DNA of 64,000 nucleotides. It comes from CBDEFX01 sp965237635. Lineage in GTDB: Bacteria > Chloroflexota > Dehalococcoidia > Lucifugimonadales > CAUZJF01. The translations under genes were made by a program, and so were the position numbers. This document shows positions 26,828 to 36,038 of the stretch, piece after piece (positions within the stretch are counted from its first letter, which is position 1; each line of letters opens with the position of its first letter). The notes below the pieces were generated by a model, which saw nothing but the letters and a program-made list of their open reading frames with translations, made no database searches and had not been told where the DNA came from. The stretch is from contig CBDEFX010000002.1 in assembly GCA_965237635.1 (NCBI GenBank), positions 496,001 through 560,000 of the forward strand, written 5' to 3'.

Positions 26828-28110
26828 TGTATGGACCGGACACATGGTGGACGGGTGTTCGGAGACATGGTGGACACATTTGAGTATGTTAGGCATCGTG
26901 CCTGAGGTCAAGCTGGGCGATTTGATGAGTGGCGAAGAAGACGTTCCAGACTCCATCGTCAGTTGTCGGCCGAATAGCCACTGGCATGCCCTTGAAGGCC
27001 TTAGGCACCTTGAAGATACGGCCAAACAACTGGAGCCTACCTTTGTCGTGAACACGGCGTACCAGGTCAGTTGGTTCGTATTCCAAGGGTGGAAGGACCT
27101 CGGGAAACAGTCTTTGGCTCACTTGGTACTTGGTGGCCGGAGTAGCAAGGTCAAGGGCGTCATGGGGCCGCTCCAAGTTGTAGATGTCCCGCCACAGGTC
27201 GAAGGCTCTCTGGCAGTGCGCCAGATCAGTGAAGTTGCTCCCCTGCAGCACTTCAACGGTCATGGTTCGGTGGAAGCGCTCATCTTTTCCCTGTGTCTGA
27301 GGGTGATAAGGGCGTCCATGACTGACTCCGATGCCCAACCTCAGCAGCCAGACTGTAAAAGGTGTGTAGGGGTGGTCTTGGTCATGGCCCCACGGGGAGC
27401 CATTGTCCATCAACATTGTGTTGGGCAGGCTGTAGCGCCGGAAGATAGCCGTCAGGCGCTGTTGCACCATCTCTCCCTGCTCGTTACCGCAGGCCTGCAG
27501 CCCCAAGGCAAACCGAGAGTGATCGTCCAGAACAGTCAGAGGGTGGCAGCGTCCTCGGGTAAGGGGGAAGTGGCCTTTGAAGTCCATCTGCCACAGGTCG
27601 TTGGGTGCCTGGTGTTCAAATCGCTGCCAGGAACGGTGCTCGGGCCCCTCGGCGGGGTCAATGCGGCCATGACGACGCAAGATCGCCGTGATAGTACTGG
27701 GGGCCGGCATGTCCGCCTCAAACACATCCCTGCGCTCCAAAAGCCACCGTCGCAGCTTACGAGCTCCCCAGGCCGGATGGGCCGCACGGGCAGACAGCAC
27801 CGCCTGCTCAACCTGCGATGGGGTACGTGCAGGCGAGTAGTGAGGCCGCCGCGGCAGCTCGACCAGGCCTGCCTCGCTCCCTTCACGGAAACGCCCAAGC
27901 CACTTATATCCAGTCGTAGGACTGATCCCGAAGCGACGGCAAAGGTCCCTTTTGTTGGTGCCTTCAGTCTGCGCCAGCTCCACGAACTCTCTCCTCTGAG
28001 ACATAACGGACATCTCCTTCCATGGCATGACCACCTCGTAATGAAGTCATGCCTATTATGGTGTCCACCATGTCCCCGAACATGTGTAAGCTATGTCCCC
28101 GGTCTATACA
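26828..28110 (-). mobile_element. IS481-family element nested in IS1380 A
   Basis: 1283 bp; ends tgtatggaccgga and (inward) tgtatagaccggg; flanked by a clean 5-bp target duplication ccagg (26823-26827 and 28111-28115). The subterminal sequence acatggtggacac occurs near both ends. Confidence 0.92.
26889..28004 (-). CDS. IS481-family transposase
   Basis: About 371 aa from ATG 28004 behind AAGGAG. N-terminal HTH (SQRREFVELAQ...NKRDLCRRFGISPTTGYKWLGRF), then the rve catalytic core with acidic residues at DLWQMDFKG, LTVLDDHSRF, MLMDNGSPW and the downstream Glu in QGKDERFHRT. Intact and probably functional, being the most recent event at this locus. Confidence 0.93.
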   Translation of the reverse strand: MSQRREFVELAQTEGTNKRDLCRRFGISPTTGYKWLGRFREGSEAGLVELPRRPHYSPARTPSQVEQAVLSARAAHPAWGARKLRRWLLERRDVFEADMPAPSTITAILRRHGRIDPAEGPEHRSWQRFEHQAPNDLWQMDFKGHFPLTRGRCHPLTVLDDHSRFALGLQACGNEQGEMVQQRLTAIFRRYSLPNTMLMDNGSPWGHDQDHPYTPFTVWLLRLGIGVSHGRPYHPQTQGKDERFHRTMTVEVLQGSNFTDLAHCQRAFDLWRDIYNLERPHDALDLATPATKYQVSQRLFPEVLPPLEYEPTDLVRRVHDKGRLQLFGRIFKVPKAFKGMPVAIRPTTDDGVWNVFFATHQIAQLDLRHDA

Positions 28111-28588
28111 CCAGGCCGAGGCGGACGCCGCGCCGGTACGGCTCATCGTCCGGCGGGTGAAGCCGACGCCCGGTTCCCAACTGGCCCTCTTCGCCAAATA
28201 CAGCTATCATGGCTTCATCACCGACCGGGACGGGGAGTTGCTCGAACTGGAGGCTGACCATCGCCGCCACGCCGAGATCGAGAATGCCATACGCGACCTC
28301 AAGTACGGCGTCGGGCTGAACCATCTCCCCTCGGGCCGCTTCGCCGCCAACGGCGCCTGGCTGGCCGTCCAGACGATGGCCCACAACCTGGCCCGCTGGA
28401 CGGCGCGGATCGGTCTGGGAGAGCGGATAGCCACCACCAAGACCCTCCGGCGGCGGTTCTTCTCCCTGGCCGGACGGCTCACCCGCTCGGCACGCCGGTT
28501 GACCCTGCATCTTCCGGATCGCTGGCCTTGGGCTGAGAAGTTCAGCCGTGCCTTGGCCCGGCTGCGAGCCATTCCACTCCCGGCCTGA
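28111..28588 (+). pseudogene. IS1380 transposase A, C-terminal part
   Basis: Resumes at the duplicated ccagg and continues AEADAAPVRLIVRRVKPTPG... to the normal TGA at 28586-28588. The conserved YSYHGFITDRDGE and HRRHAEIENAIRDLKYG (catalytic Glu region) are present. Confidence 0.9.
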
Positions 28589-28982
28589 CGGCACCGTCGG
28601 CGACCGACCCACCCACCGGACAACCGAAGATCCCCGCAGACTCGTGCCAGCCCGGTCCGAGAGAGTTCCCTGCTGCGTATTCTCTCGCCATCCCGCGCAT
28701 CGCAGCTCCCGCAGACGGCCATAGGGGCCCCTGTGCGGCGATGAAGACCGTCCGCCGACCTCCCTACCCCAAATGGAACCCAGGCTATTTCCCCTGTAGC
28801 TCCCTCACCCCCCTTCCGCTTTCCTCACGCCGTCCATCGGTGTCCTTCGGTGGATTCGGGCTAAACGAGCCGGAGGCGGACGGAACGCAGCAGGGGCTCC
28901 CGTAGACCTGAATCCAGGGGGGCGACCAGCGGTCCTACTCGATGTTGAACGGCCCTAGGCCCTATGCTATGCTACCGCTGGT

Positions 28983-29056
28983 CGGGGTGTGGCGCAGCTT
29001 GGTAGCGCACCTGCATGGGGTGCAGGGGGTCGCTGGTTCGAATCCAGTCACCCCGA
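28983..29056 (+). tRNA. tRNA-Pro (GGG)
   Basis: Acceptor cggggtg pairs with caccccg; D-arm gcgcagcttggtagcgc; anticodon stem cctgc/gcagg with loop atggggt giving anticodon GGG; T-arm with ggttcgaat. No CCA encoded. The 120 bp between IS1380 A and this gene contain no gene. Confidence 0.95.
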
Positions 29057-29124
29057 CTCCAATGACTCCGCTTCTGATGTCCGGGAGCGGTGTTAGACAT
29101 TAAAGAGTGGGGCAAGCGGCTAGT

Positions 29125-29625
29125 CTAGCCAGGGGGCTTAACGTCCCGTCCGGTGACGAAGTTGTACGACTCGACGATCAGTTGAAAGACTACGTTTAGC
29201 TCTTCCAAAGATCGGGGCGTGTAGAGCATCACCAGTCCCTTCCAGTCTTCTCTCTGGTCCGCCCATGGGTGTCGCTCAGCCCAGCCCGCATCGACCGCCT
29301 TGATGGCTCGTTCAAACGGCAATGGCGCGTGCAAGCTACCGTTAGGATGGATATGTGCGAACTCACGCCCCGCGACGATCATCTCAGGATGGGCAAGCGA
29401 CACGTCGTCGCTTATCCAAATGCCACGAGCACCCGGTAGCGACACGACGGTCGGCCGGTTTTCGACGTCGGGCAGTGCGAAGGTCCGGCGGAACAGCTCG
29501 TCGTGGACCTCTGGGACAGGGTCAACGTCGATCTGCGTGTGAGGGACGCTGCCGGTTGTGCGCGGCGGTGGCCCAGACCGCTGCGGTAGGGCCCGGTAGG
29601 CTGGAGTCGAGTTCCTTGCTTCCAT
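29125..29625 (-). CDS. Luciferase-family (DUF5519) protein
   Basis: 166 aa. The block EFAHIHPNGSLHAPLPFERAIKAVDAGWAERHPWA followed by GLVMLYTPRSLEELNVVFQLI is the signature of the DUF5519 'luciferase' domain, a small protein fold of unknown biochemical role despite the name. It is the last gene of a compact leftward set: ferredoxin reductase, Rieske ferredoxin, this protein (7-bp gap). Confidence 0.85.
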   Translation of the reverse strand: MEARNSTPAYRALPQRSGPPPRTTGSVPHTQIDVDPVPEVHDELFRRTFALPDVENRPTVVSLPGARGIWISDDVSLAHPEMIVAGREFAHIHPNGSLHAPLPFERAIKAVDAGWAERHPWADQREDWKGLVMLYTPRSLEELNVVFQLIVESYNFVTGRDVKPPG

Positions 29626-29631
29626 AGGCGT

Positions 29632-29943
29632 TCAGCCGACGCTAATATAGACCTTATCGCCATCTATCTGGACAGGATGCGATGGCACCCCTTCTTGGGC
29701 CGGTCCTTGCAACACCTCACCGGTCTTCACGTTGTACGTGCTGCCGTGGCAGCCGCACTCCAGGACCTCGCCCTCAAGGTAGCCTTCGGATAGTGGGCAC
29801 GCCTGATGGGCGCATTCGTCGTCGATCGCGTAGAGCGCGCCATCGGCGTTGAGCAGCAGAACAGTCTTGTCGCCTGCCCCGATGGCCTTCATCTCCCCAT
29901 CTGCTAGCTCGCCTACTTTGCCTGCTTCGACGCGGTCGCCCAT
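29632..29943 (-). CDS. Rieske [2Fe-2S] ferredoxin
   Basis: 103 aa. Cluster ligands are visible as C-A-H (CAHQACPLSEG) and C-G-C-H (LECGCHGSTY), with the usual 16-residue spacing and the GPAQEGVPSHPV proline loop. No membrane helix, so a soluble electron carrier of the dioxygenase/nitrite-reductase type. ATG 29943 follows GGAGG; a longer frame upstream has no ribosome site. Partner of the reductase encoded just before it. Confidence 0.93.
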   Translation of the reverse strand: MGDRVEAGKVGELADGEMKAIGAGDKTVLLLNADGALYAIDDECAHQACPLSEGYLEGEVLECGCHGSTYNVKTGEVLQGPAQEGVPSHPVQIDGDKVYISVG

Positions 29944-30053
29944 TGGAAATCCTCCTTCATTTCTAGCCGAGGAACGCCTACGTTCGAGCGGCCGCTTTAC
30001 GGTCCGAGGTGCTGTTCGAGTCCAACTTCCGGGTCTTCCAGCAGCATGTAGTC

Positions 30054-31220
30054 CTAGACCGTTGTCTGGGTTGCTATGAGCTGACGGCAAACATCAAGCT
30101 CTTTGCTGTTGTTTACCAGTAGCGCGCCTTTGACCCGGTCGCCTTCTGTATAGAGCGCGGTGAGCTTTTCCTGCTCGAACTGACGCACCGTCAACTTGTC
30201 CCAGTTGGGGGCATGCCCCAGGTATTCGATCCATATGTCGAAGACGCCGGAGAAGAAGTAGGGTACCTCGTCTTGGGGCTTCATCGAGCCCAGCATATTT
30301 GAGGCTGCCGTGGCTCCCTGCGCGGCGGCTACGTCCCAGTGTTCGATGCGTAGACGGGTGTCGAACAGACGGCTGATGAAGCGCGCGTTGTCCCCTGCTG
30401 CGAATATACCCGGTTCGCTTGTCTCGAGAAACTCGTCGGTGAGTATCCCGTTGTCGACCTCGAGGCCTGCACTCTCCGCGAGCCCGGTCTCGGGCGCCAC
30501 ACCGACGCCCAGCAGGACGAAATCGCAGGGGACGACCTGACCCTGTCGAGTCACGACCCTCTCAGCGCGTCCGTCTCCTTCTATGCGCTCGACCCGATCG
30601 GAGGTCAGGATAGTCACCCCATGGCTCTCTAGTCGTCCGTGAAAGAATCTCCCCATATCCTCGCCGAAGAGGTTCGCCCAAACGGTCTTAGCGCTGCCGA
30701 TCAGGGTCACTTCCAGCCCCTGTTGGACCAACGACGCGGCTACCTCTACTCCGATGAACCCTCCGCCCACAATTACGGCACGTTTACCCTCAGCGGCCTC
30801 ACTACGAAGTGCGTCTGAGTCTGCAAGGGTACGTAGATAGTAGACGCCTGCCAGATCGACCCCAGGGACCGGCAGTCGCCTCAGCGAGGAGCCGGTAGCC
30901 AATAGCAACTTGCCGAACCGAAGCTCTTCGCCGGTGTCGAGGGTCACTGTTCGGTTACTCGCGTCGAGGCCGACGGCCTTCGTGCCGGTCCGGACCTGTA
31001 TCTTCCGGTCTTCGTAGAACTTTGCCGGACGAAGGTATATCCGCTCGCGTCTCCGTTCACCTCTCAGATACTCCTTGCTCAGCAGACACCTGATATATGG
31101 GAACTCTTTTTCGGCCGAGACGATGAACACCTCCCCTTCGGCCCCTGCTCTCCGAAGGGATGTTGCAGCCGAGAAGCCGGCATGCCCGCCGCCTACGATC
31201 AGAAAATCTATCAGTCCCAT
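30054..31220 (-). CDS. FAD-dependent ferredoxin reductase / NAD(P)H oxidoreductase
   Basis: 388 aa. N-terminal FAD motif IVGGGHAGFSAATSLRRAG, NAD(P) motif VIVGGGFIGVEVAASLVQQG, and FAAGDNARF. It belongs to the pyridine nucleotide-disulfide family but lacks a redox CxxxxC, as in rubredoxin/ferredoxin reductases. Likely passes electrons from NAD(P)H to the Rieske protein; the terminal oxygenase is not in the window. Confidence 0.9.
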   Translation of the reverse strand: MGLIDFLIVGGGHAGFSAATSLRRAGAEGEVFIVSAEKEFPYIRCLLSKEYLRGERRRERIYLRPAKFYEDRKIQVRTGTKAVGLDASNRTVTLDTGEELRFGKLLLATGSSLRRLPVPGVDLAGVYYLRTLADSDALRSEAAEGKRAVIVGGGFIGVEVAASLVQQGLEVTLIGSAKTVWANLFGEDMGRFFHGRLESHGVTILTSDRVERIEGDGRAERVVTRQGQVVPCDFVLLGVGVAPETGLAESAGLEVDNGILTDEFLETSEPGIFAAGDNARFISRLFDTRLRIEHWDVAAAQGATAASNMLGSMKPQDEVPYFFSGVFDIWIEYLGHAPNWDKLTVRQFEQEKLTALYTEGDRVKGALLVNNSKELDVCRQLIATQTTV

Positions 31221-31288
31221 GTACTGTCCCTTAGCTCGCTAACCCCTCGTCCGGGGTCTTTAGAGATGTCTCTCTGAGTCCCGCCTTA

Positions 31289-33009
31289 GCCCGAATCCAC
31301 CGAAGGACACCGATGGACGGCGTGAGGAAAGCGGAAGGGGGGTGAGGGAGCTACAGGGGAAATAGTCTGGGTTCCATTTGGGGTAGGGAGGTCGGCGGAC
31401 GGTCTTCATCGCCGCACAGGGGCCCCTATGGCCGTCTGCGGGAGCTGCGATGCGCGGGATGGCGAGAGAATACGCAGCAGGGAACTCTCTCGGACCGGGC
31501 TGGCACGAGTCTGCGGGGATCTTCGGTTGTCCGGTGGGTGGGTCGGTCGCCGACGGTGCCGTCAGGCCGGGAGTGGAATGGCTCGCAGCCGGGCCAAGGC
31601 ACGGCTGAACTTCTCAGCCCAAGGCCAGCGATCCGGAAGATGCAGGGTCAACCGGCGTGCCGAGCGGGTGAGCCGTCCGGCCAGGGAGAAGAACCGCCGC
31701 CGGAGGGTCTTGGTGGTGGCTATCCGCTCTCCCAGACCGATCCGCGCCGTCCAGCGGGCCAGGTTGTGGGCCATCGTCTGGACGGCCAGCCAGGCGCCGT
31801 TGGCGGCGAAGCGGCCCGAGGGGAGATGGTTCAGCCCGACGCCGTACTTGAGGTCGCGTATGGCATTCTCGATCTCGGCGTGGCGGCGATGGTCAGCCTC
31901 CAGTTCGAGCAACTCCCCGTCCCGGTCGGTGATGAAGCCATGATAGCTGTATTTGGCGAAGAGGGCCAGTTGGGAACCGGGCGTCGGCTTCACCCGCCGG
32001 ACGATGAGCCGTACCGGCGCGGCGTCCGCCTCGGCCTGGAAGGGGGTGCAGGTGGTCTCGGCCACATCGGCGGCACCGTCCATCCAGTAAGGAATCGGCG
32101 TCCAGGCATCTTCGGGTATCGCCTCGATGAGATTGTGCAGGCTTTTGTGCTGGCGGATGGTGATGGAGAAGCGGACATCCATCTTGCGGCAGACGGATAC
32201 CACGCCATGAGTGTAGAACCCGCTGTCGGCCCGTAGCGTGAGTCGTCCGTCGGCCCCGGCGTAGCGCACCCGTCCCACCGTCTCCCGCAGGAAGTGGGCG
32301 GCGCCGCGGGCGGTGTTGGCCCGGCCCTCGCGCAGCCGGGACATCAGCACGTCTCCGGTGCCGGCGGCGATGGCCGGCAGCGGGTGGTAGCCCCGCTTGC
32401 CGGTATAGCCGTGGTGGCGGGCGCCCTCCTTGGCCAGTCCGTAGGTCTCGCAGATGGTGGAGTCCAGGTCAATGGTCAGGGGCCCGTCGCCGGGTCCCGC
32501 CCCGGCCTGCCAAGCCCGGGCCAGCAACTCGCGGCTCACCCGGTCGAGTTGACGGACGTGGCCCCACCGGAAGCTGCGCAGGAAGGTGCCCAGGGTGGAT
32601 GGCGCCTTGACCGTGCCGCCCAGGGTGCAGGCCGTCCCCCCGGTGCGCAACACATCGGCGTCGTCAATGCAGTCGCCCCCAGCCAGCGCAGACGCCACCA
32701 GCGTCATCATCTTGTCGCTCGTGTTCGCCCGCCCCGGGGCATCGCCCAGGTCGAGGCGCTGCCGGACGAGTTCGGGCAGGCCGAGGTGCCGCGCCAGGGT
32801 GGCCGGAAGGAGCAGCCCGGCATTGGCCACCAAGCGACGGTCGTCGAAGGTGATTTGGATCCGGTCGGGGTGGTTGCGTGGCAGCATCTACTGGGTGCTC
32901 CTTTTCCGGGGTCGGTTTTTTGCTACAAAACCATTATCCCAGAAGCACAGGAGCACCTTCTTGCCGCCTCAGGACGCTAACCCGACGCCCTCCTTCGGTG
33001 GATTCGGGC
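31289..33009 (-). mobile_element. IS1380-family element B (complete)
   Basis: 1721 bp, terminal repeats gcccgaatcc.../...ggattcgggc, flanked by a 3-bp repeat tta on both sides (31286-31288, 33010-33012). Confidence 0.92.
31562..32887 (-). CDS. IS1380-family transposase (B)
   Basis: 441 aa, full length. DDE_Tnp_1-type domain with IDLDSTICETYG (first Asp), LTLRADSGFYTHG (second Asp) and HRRHAEIENAIRDLKYG (Glu). No stops; probably active. A long open frame on the opposite strand is a GC-rich shadow. Confidence 0.94.
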   Translation of the reverse strand: MLPRNHPDRIQITFDDRRLVANAGLLLPATLARHLGLPELVRQRLDLGDAPGRANTSDKMMTLVASALAGGDCIDDADVLRTGGTACTLGGTVKAPSTLGTFLRSFRWGHVRQLDRVSRELLARAWQAGAGPGDGPLTIDLDSTICETYGLAKEGARHHGYTGKRGYHPLPAIAAGTGDVLMSRLREGRANTARGAAHFLRETVGRVRYAGADGRLTLRADSGFYTHGVVSVCRKMDVRFSITIRQHKSLHNLIEAIPEDAWTPIPYWMDGAADVAETTCTPFQAEADAAPVRLIVRRVKPTPGSQLALFAKYSYHGFITDRDGELLELEADHRRHAEIENAIRDLKYGVGLNHLPSGRFAANGAWLAVQTMAHNLARWTARIGLGERIATTKTLRRRFFSLAGRLTRSARRLTLHLPDRWPWAEKFSRALARLRAIPLPA

Positions 33010-33153
33010 TTAGCTTTCTCGACCCCAGGATGGCGATTCGTAGACCGTCGTCGACATAGATAACACCGCCTGAAAGGGTGTAGGGTTGTGTGGACCAAAA
33101 ACAGTCACTAAGTCATCGGAGCCTCGACTGCCTGCTGTCAGAAAGTCTCGCAC

Positions 33154-34773
33154 TTGAACACGACACCTCGAGAGTCATCGAGCCCACCGGCGGAAGACTT
33201 CGCCCCTTTGCCACGGCGCGTCGTCGTGCTGACTATGGCCGGGGTCATGCTGGGGCTTTTCCTGGCGGCCCTGGACCAGACGGTCGTTGCGACCGCCATG
33301 CCCCGCATCATCGCGGACCTGGGAGGCTTCGACCGCTATACGTGGGTCACCACGTCTTACCTTGTTGCCTCGACCACAGCAGTCCCAATCGTCGGGAAAC
33401 TGTCCGATATCTATGGCCGGAAGGGTGTCTTCATCGCGGGGGTCCTCATCTTTCTGGCCGGCTCACTCTTTTCTGGGTTCAGCCAGACTATGAATCAGCT
33501 AATCGCGGCCCGGGCGGTCCAGGGGGTCGGAGCAGGCATCATACTCGCCAGCTCGTTCATAGCCACCGCCGACCTGTTCCCGCCTGCGGAGCGTGGCAAA
33601 TACCAGGGGATCATAGTTGCCGTGTTCGGACTATCCTCGATAATCGGGCCGACACTAGGGGGGTTCATCACCGACGCCCTATCGTGGCACTGGGTCTTCT
33701 TCGTGAACCTACCCCTCGGGGTCCCAGTGGCCGCTTTGCTCATACGATTCTTTCCCAAGGGCCGCGCATCTGACGCGAGCCATCAGCTCGACTATATCGG
33801 GATGGCGACACTTATCCTGGCGGTAGTCCCGCTTCTGGTGGGTCTCTCTTGGGGGGGAGTGCAATACGCCTGGTCCTCGCCACAGGTGATCGGCGCACTG
33901 GCCGTCGGCGCGGTTATGATGGCGGTCTTCATTACGGTGGAAATCCGGGCCGCCAACCCGGTCATGCCACTAGATATCTATCGCAACCGAGTCGTTAGCC
34001 TATCGCTGTTTGCCATCTTTCTCACCGGCTTCGGCATGTTCGGCAGCATCATCTTCGTCCCTCTATTCTTCCAGGGAGTCCTCGGCGCTTCGGCCACCAG
34101 CAGCGGCAGCTTCCTGACCCCCATGATGCTGGGCGTCGTGGTCGGCGCCACCCTCTCAGGCCAGGTGCTTTCTCGCCTTGGGGGGCACTATCGCATCCAG
34201 GGCCTGGTCGGTATAGCTACTATGACGATTGGGCTGTTTCTCATCTCGCGAATGTCCGCGGACACGGGGTACGGCCAGGCGGTGTTCAACATCGTGATCA
34301 TGGGCCTGGGACTGGGCTCTACCTTTCCCGTCTACACGATCGCCGTGCAGAACGCGGTGCCGCACAGCATTGTCGGTGTAGCGACCTCTGCGACTCAGTT
34401 CTACCGCTCTATCGGAGGGACACTCGGCCTGGCGGTTATGGGCGCCGTAATGGCCAACCGCTTCGCTTCCGAACTATCGGCAACGCTACCCCCGGCTGTC
34501 GAGCAGGCCCTCCCCCCCGGCGGACTTTCCGACCTGACAAACAATCCGCAGAATATGGTGAACCCGGACGCGCTGGCCGGCCTCGAAGCCATGTTCAGCC
34601 AGCACGGTCCACAGGGAGCCGTTCTCGCTGAACAGCTATTGGAGGCTCTCCGTGGCGCCCTCGCGTCCGCGATCGGAGACGTCTTCCTCATCAGCGTGGC
34701 GATTGTCGGCGTGGCGTTCGCTTCTACACTGTTCCTGAAGGAGCTTCCTCTGAAGACTCGCCCGCTCGGCTAG
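33154..34773 (+). CDS. MFS drug-efflux transporter, DHA2 (EmrB/QacA) type
   Basis: 539 aa with about 14 hydrophobic helices. Motif D1/C region LDQTVVATAMPRI, motif A GKLSDIYGRKGVF, and motif C GLSSIIGPTLGGFI are diagnostic of 14-helix drug:proton antiporters. TTG start at 33154; no close EmrA partner. Right after IS1380 B, so its promoter lies within the 140 bp between. Confidence 0.92.
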   Translation: MNTTPRESSSPPAEDFAPLPRRVVVLTMAGVMLGLFLAALDQTVVATAMPRIIADLGGFDRYTWVTTSYLVASTTAVPIVGKLSDIYGRKGVFIAGVLIFLAGSLFSGFSQTMNQLIAARAVQGVGAGIILASSFIATADLFPPAERGKYQGIIVAVFGLSSIIGPTLGGFITDALSWHWVFFVNLPLGVPVAALLIRFFPKGRASDASHQLDYIGMATLILAVVPLLVGLSWGGVQYAWSSPQVIGALAVGAVMMAVFITVEIRAANPVMPLDIYRNRVVSLSLFAIFLTGFGMFGSIIFVPLFFQGVLGASATSSGSFLTPMMLGVVVGATLSGQVLSRLGGHYRIQGLVGIATMTIGLFLISRMSADTGYGQAVFNIVIMGLGLGSTFPVYTIAVQNAVPHSIVGVATSATQFYRSIGGTLGLAVMGAVMANRFASELSATLPPAVEQALPPGGLSDLTNNPQNMVNPDALAGLEAMFSQHGPQGAVLAEQLLEALRGALASAIGDVFLISVAIVGVAFASTLFLKELPLKTRPLG

Positions 34774-34777
34774 AATT

Positions 34778-35420
34778 GTGGAACGACACCTGCCGTTTTT
34801 TCCGCTAAATGTAGTCCTTTTCCCGAATGCCTCGCTGCCGCTTCACATATTCGAGGAGCGCTACAAGCTGATGGTAAAGCGGTGCCTCGACAGCGATTCG
34901 CGGTTCGGGGTCGTCCTCATCAAGTCCGGCTCCGAGGTTGGAGAGCCGGCGGAGCCGCACTCCGTCGGCTCGCTGGCCCGCATCGTCCAGGTAAATAAGC
35001 TAGACGACGGTCGGATGCTCATCGCCGTTCAGGGCGAGAGCCGGTTCCAGATCGAGGAGATAACGCAGCTACGGCCATATAATGGAGGGGAGGGTGAAGA
35101 TACTGGGTGAGGGACAAGAGGCTGCCCTATCAAAAGCCGAACTTCAAAGGGTCCGAGATGCCGTCACCCGGCACACCCGGCTTACCGAGGGCCTGAAAGG
35201 GGGTTGGGTACGCGAGGCAAGAGTCCCTGAAGGACCGGTCGCGCTCTCATACTTCATCGGGGCGATGCTACGTGCAGGGGTTGAGGACAAGCAGGCCCTG
35301 CTGGACGAACCCTCTCCGACCAAAAGACTCCAAGCCGCGCTATCGCTGCTCGAACGCGAGGCCGAAGGGCTCAGGGAGCAGGTCGAGCGGGAGTTGGGAG
35401 GAAGGGCATCCGGCGGGTAG
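34778..35420 (+). pseudogene. LON-domain (peptidase substrate-binding) protein, frameshifted
   Basis: The first part (ERHLPFFPLNVVLFPNASLPLHIFEERYKLMV...RFQIEEITQLRPY) is a LON N-terminal domain. It slips at ccatataatgg near 35080. Removing one A joins it in frame to the second part (MEGRVKILGEG...LQAALSLLEREAEGLREQVERELGG), giving a normal ~213-aa stand-alone LON-domain protein. Either a real +1 mutation or a sequence error. Confidence 0.8.
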
Positions 35421-35472
35421 ACTCAACGACGCCGGCTTAGCTAGAATGAAGAGGCTGAGGAGGGTCGACCCA

Positions 35473-35688
35473 ATGCATAACGAATTCACGGCGATTATCG
35501 AGAAATACGGCGAGTGGCACATAGCCTACTGCCCTGAAGTCCCGGGGGCCAACGGACAGGGTCGGAACAAAGATGAAGCCCGAGAGAGCCTCGTAGAGGC
35601 CACTGCACTCATTCTTCATGACAGGCGGGAAGATGGCCTCCGTGGCGTGCCATCTGACGCCATACGTGAGACCATCGTGGTCACGTGA
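35473..35688 (+). CDS. hicB: HicB-family antitoxin
   Basis: 71 aa. FTAIIEKYGEWHIAYCPEVPGANGQGRNKDEARESLVEATALIL is the HicB partial-RNase-H-like fold (E/G-x-W-x-A-x-x-P-E-x-P-G). The usual C-terminal DNA-binding domain is absent, as in short HicB forms. Overlaps the hicA start. Confidence 0.88.
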   Translation: MHNEFTAIIEKYGEWHIAYCPEVPGANGQGRNKDEARESLVEATALILHDRREDGLRGVPSDAIRETIVVT

Positions 35689-35880
35689 AGCGGCGAGGCC
35701 TGATTCTGCACCTCCGCAGGCATGGTTGCTATCTCAAGCGGGAGGGGCCGTGCCCACTCACTGTGGTGGAATCCTGTCACCGGCGCCGTGGAGGCGGTGC
35801 CACGCCATACTGAGATTCCGGAACAGCTTGTACGGAAGATCTGCCGGAACCTCTCGTTACCCGAGATCGGCACTCGATGA
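35685..35880 (+). pseudogene. hicA: HicA mRNA-interferase toxin, frameshifted
   Basis: From GTG 35685: KRRGLILHLRRHGCYLKREG, then a one-base slip in the run near 35745. The other frame continues HSLWWNPVTGAVEAVPRHTEIPEQLVRKICRNL to TGA 35878-35880. Together they form a normal dsRBD-like HicA with its G-x-H-x-x-x-x motif. The toxin appears inactivated while the antitoxin is intact. Confidence 0.8.
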
Positions 35881-35976
35881 GCCGTCCGTCGGCGGTCCGC
35901 CAGTGATAAGATAACAGCCAGCGAACCAGGATCGCACTTCCTCATCTCCGTCGCGACTCCGTAACCTATCTATACA

Positions 35977-36020
35977 CGGGCCGGTAGCTCAGTCTGGTCA
36001 GAGCATCGGACTTTTAATCC
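35977..36020 (+). repeat. attL: 5' half of tRNA-Lys
   Basis: 44 bp identical to 44145-44188: the acceptor 5' strand, D-arm, and anticodon loop through atcc of a tRNA-Lys, after which the sequence diverges. Upstream at 35964-35976 is a tatcta -10-like box, likely the original tRNA promoter. Interpreted as the left attachment site. Confidence 0.85.
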
Positions 36021-36038
36021 CCGCCCGCAGACGCGTGC

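Larger units (their letters stand above)
25853..28861 (+). mobile_element. IS1380-family element A, interrupted by IS481
   Basis: Terminal inverted repeats gcccgaatccaccgaagga. Without the nested element and its 5-bp duplication the length is 1721 bp, identical to copies B and E. Flanks read tta on the left and taa on the right. Confidence 0.9.
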
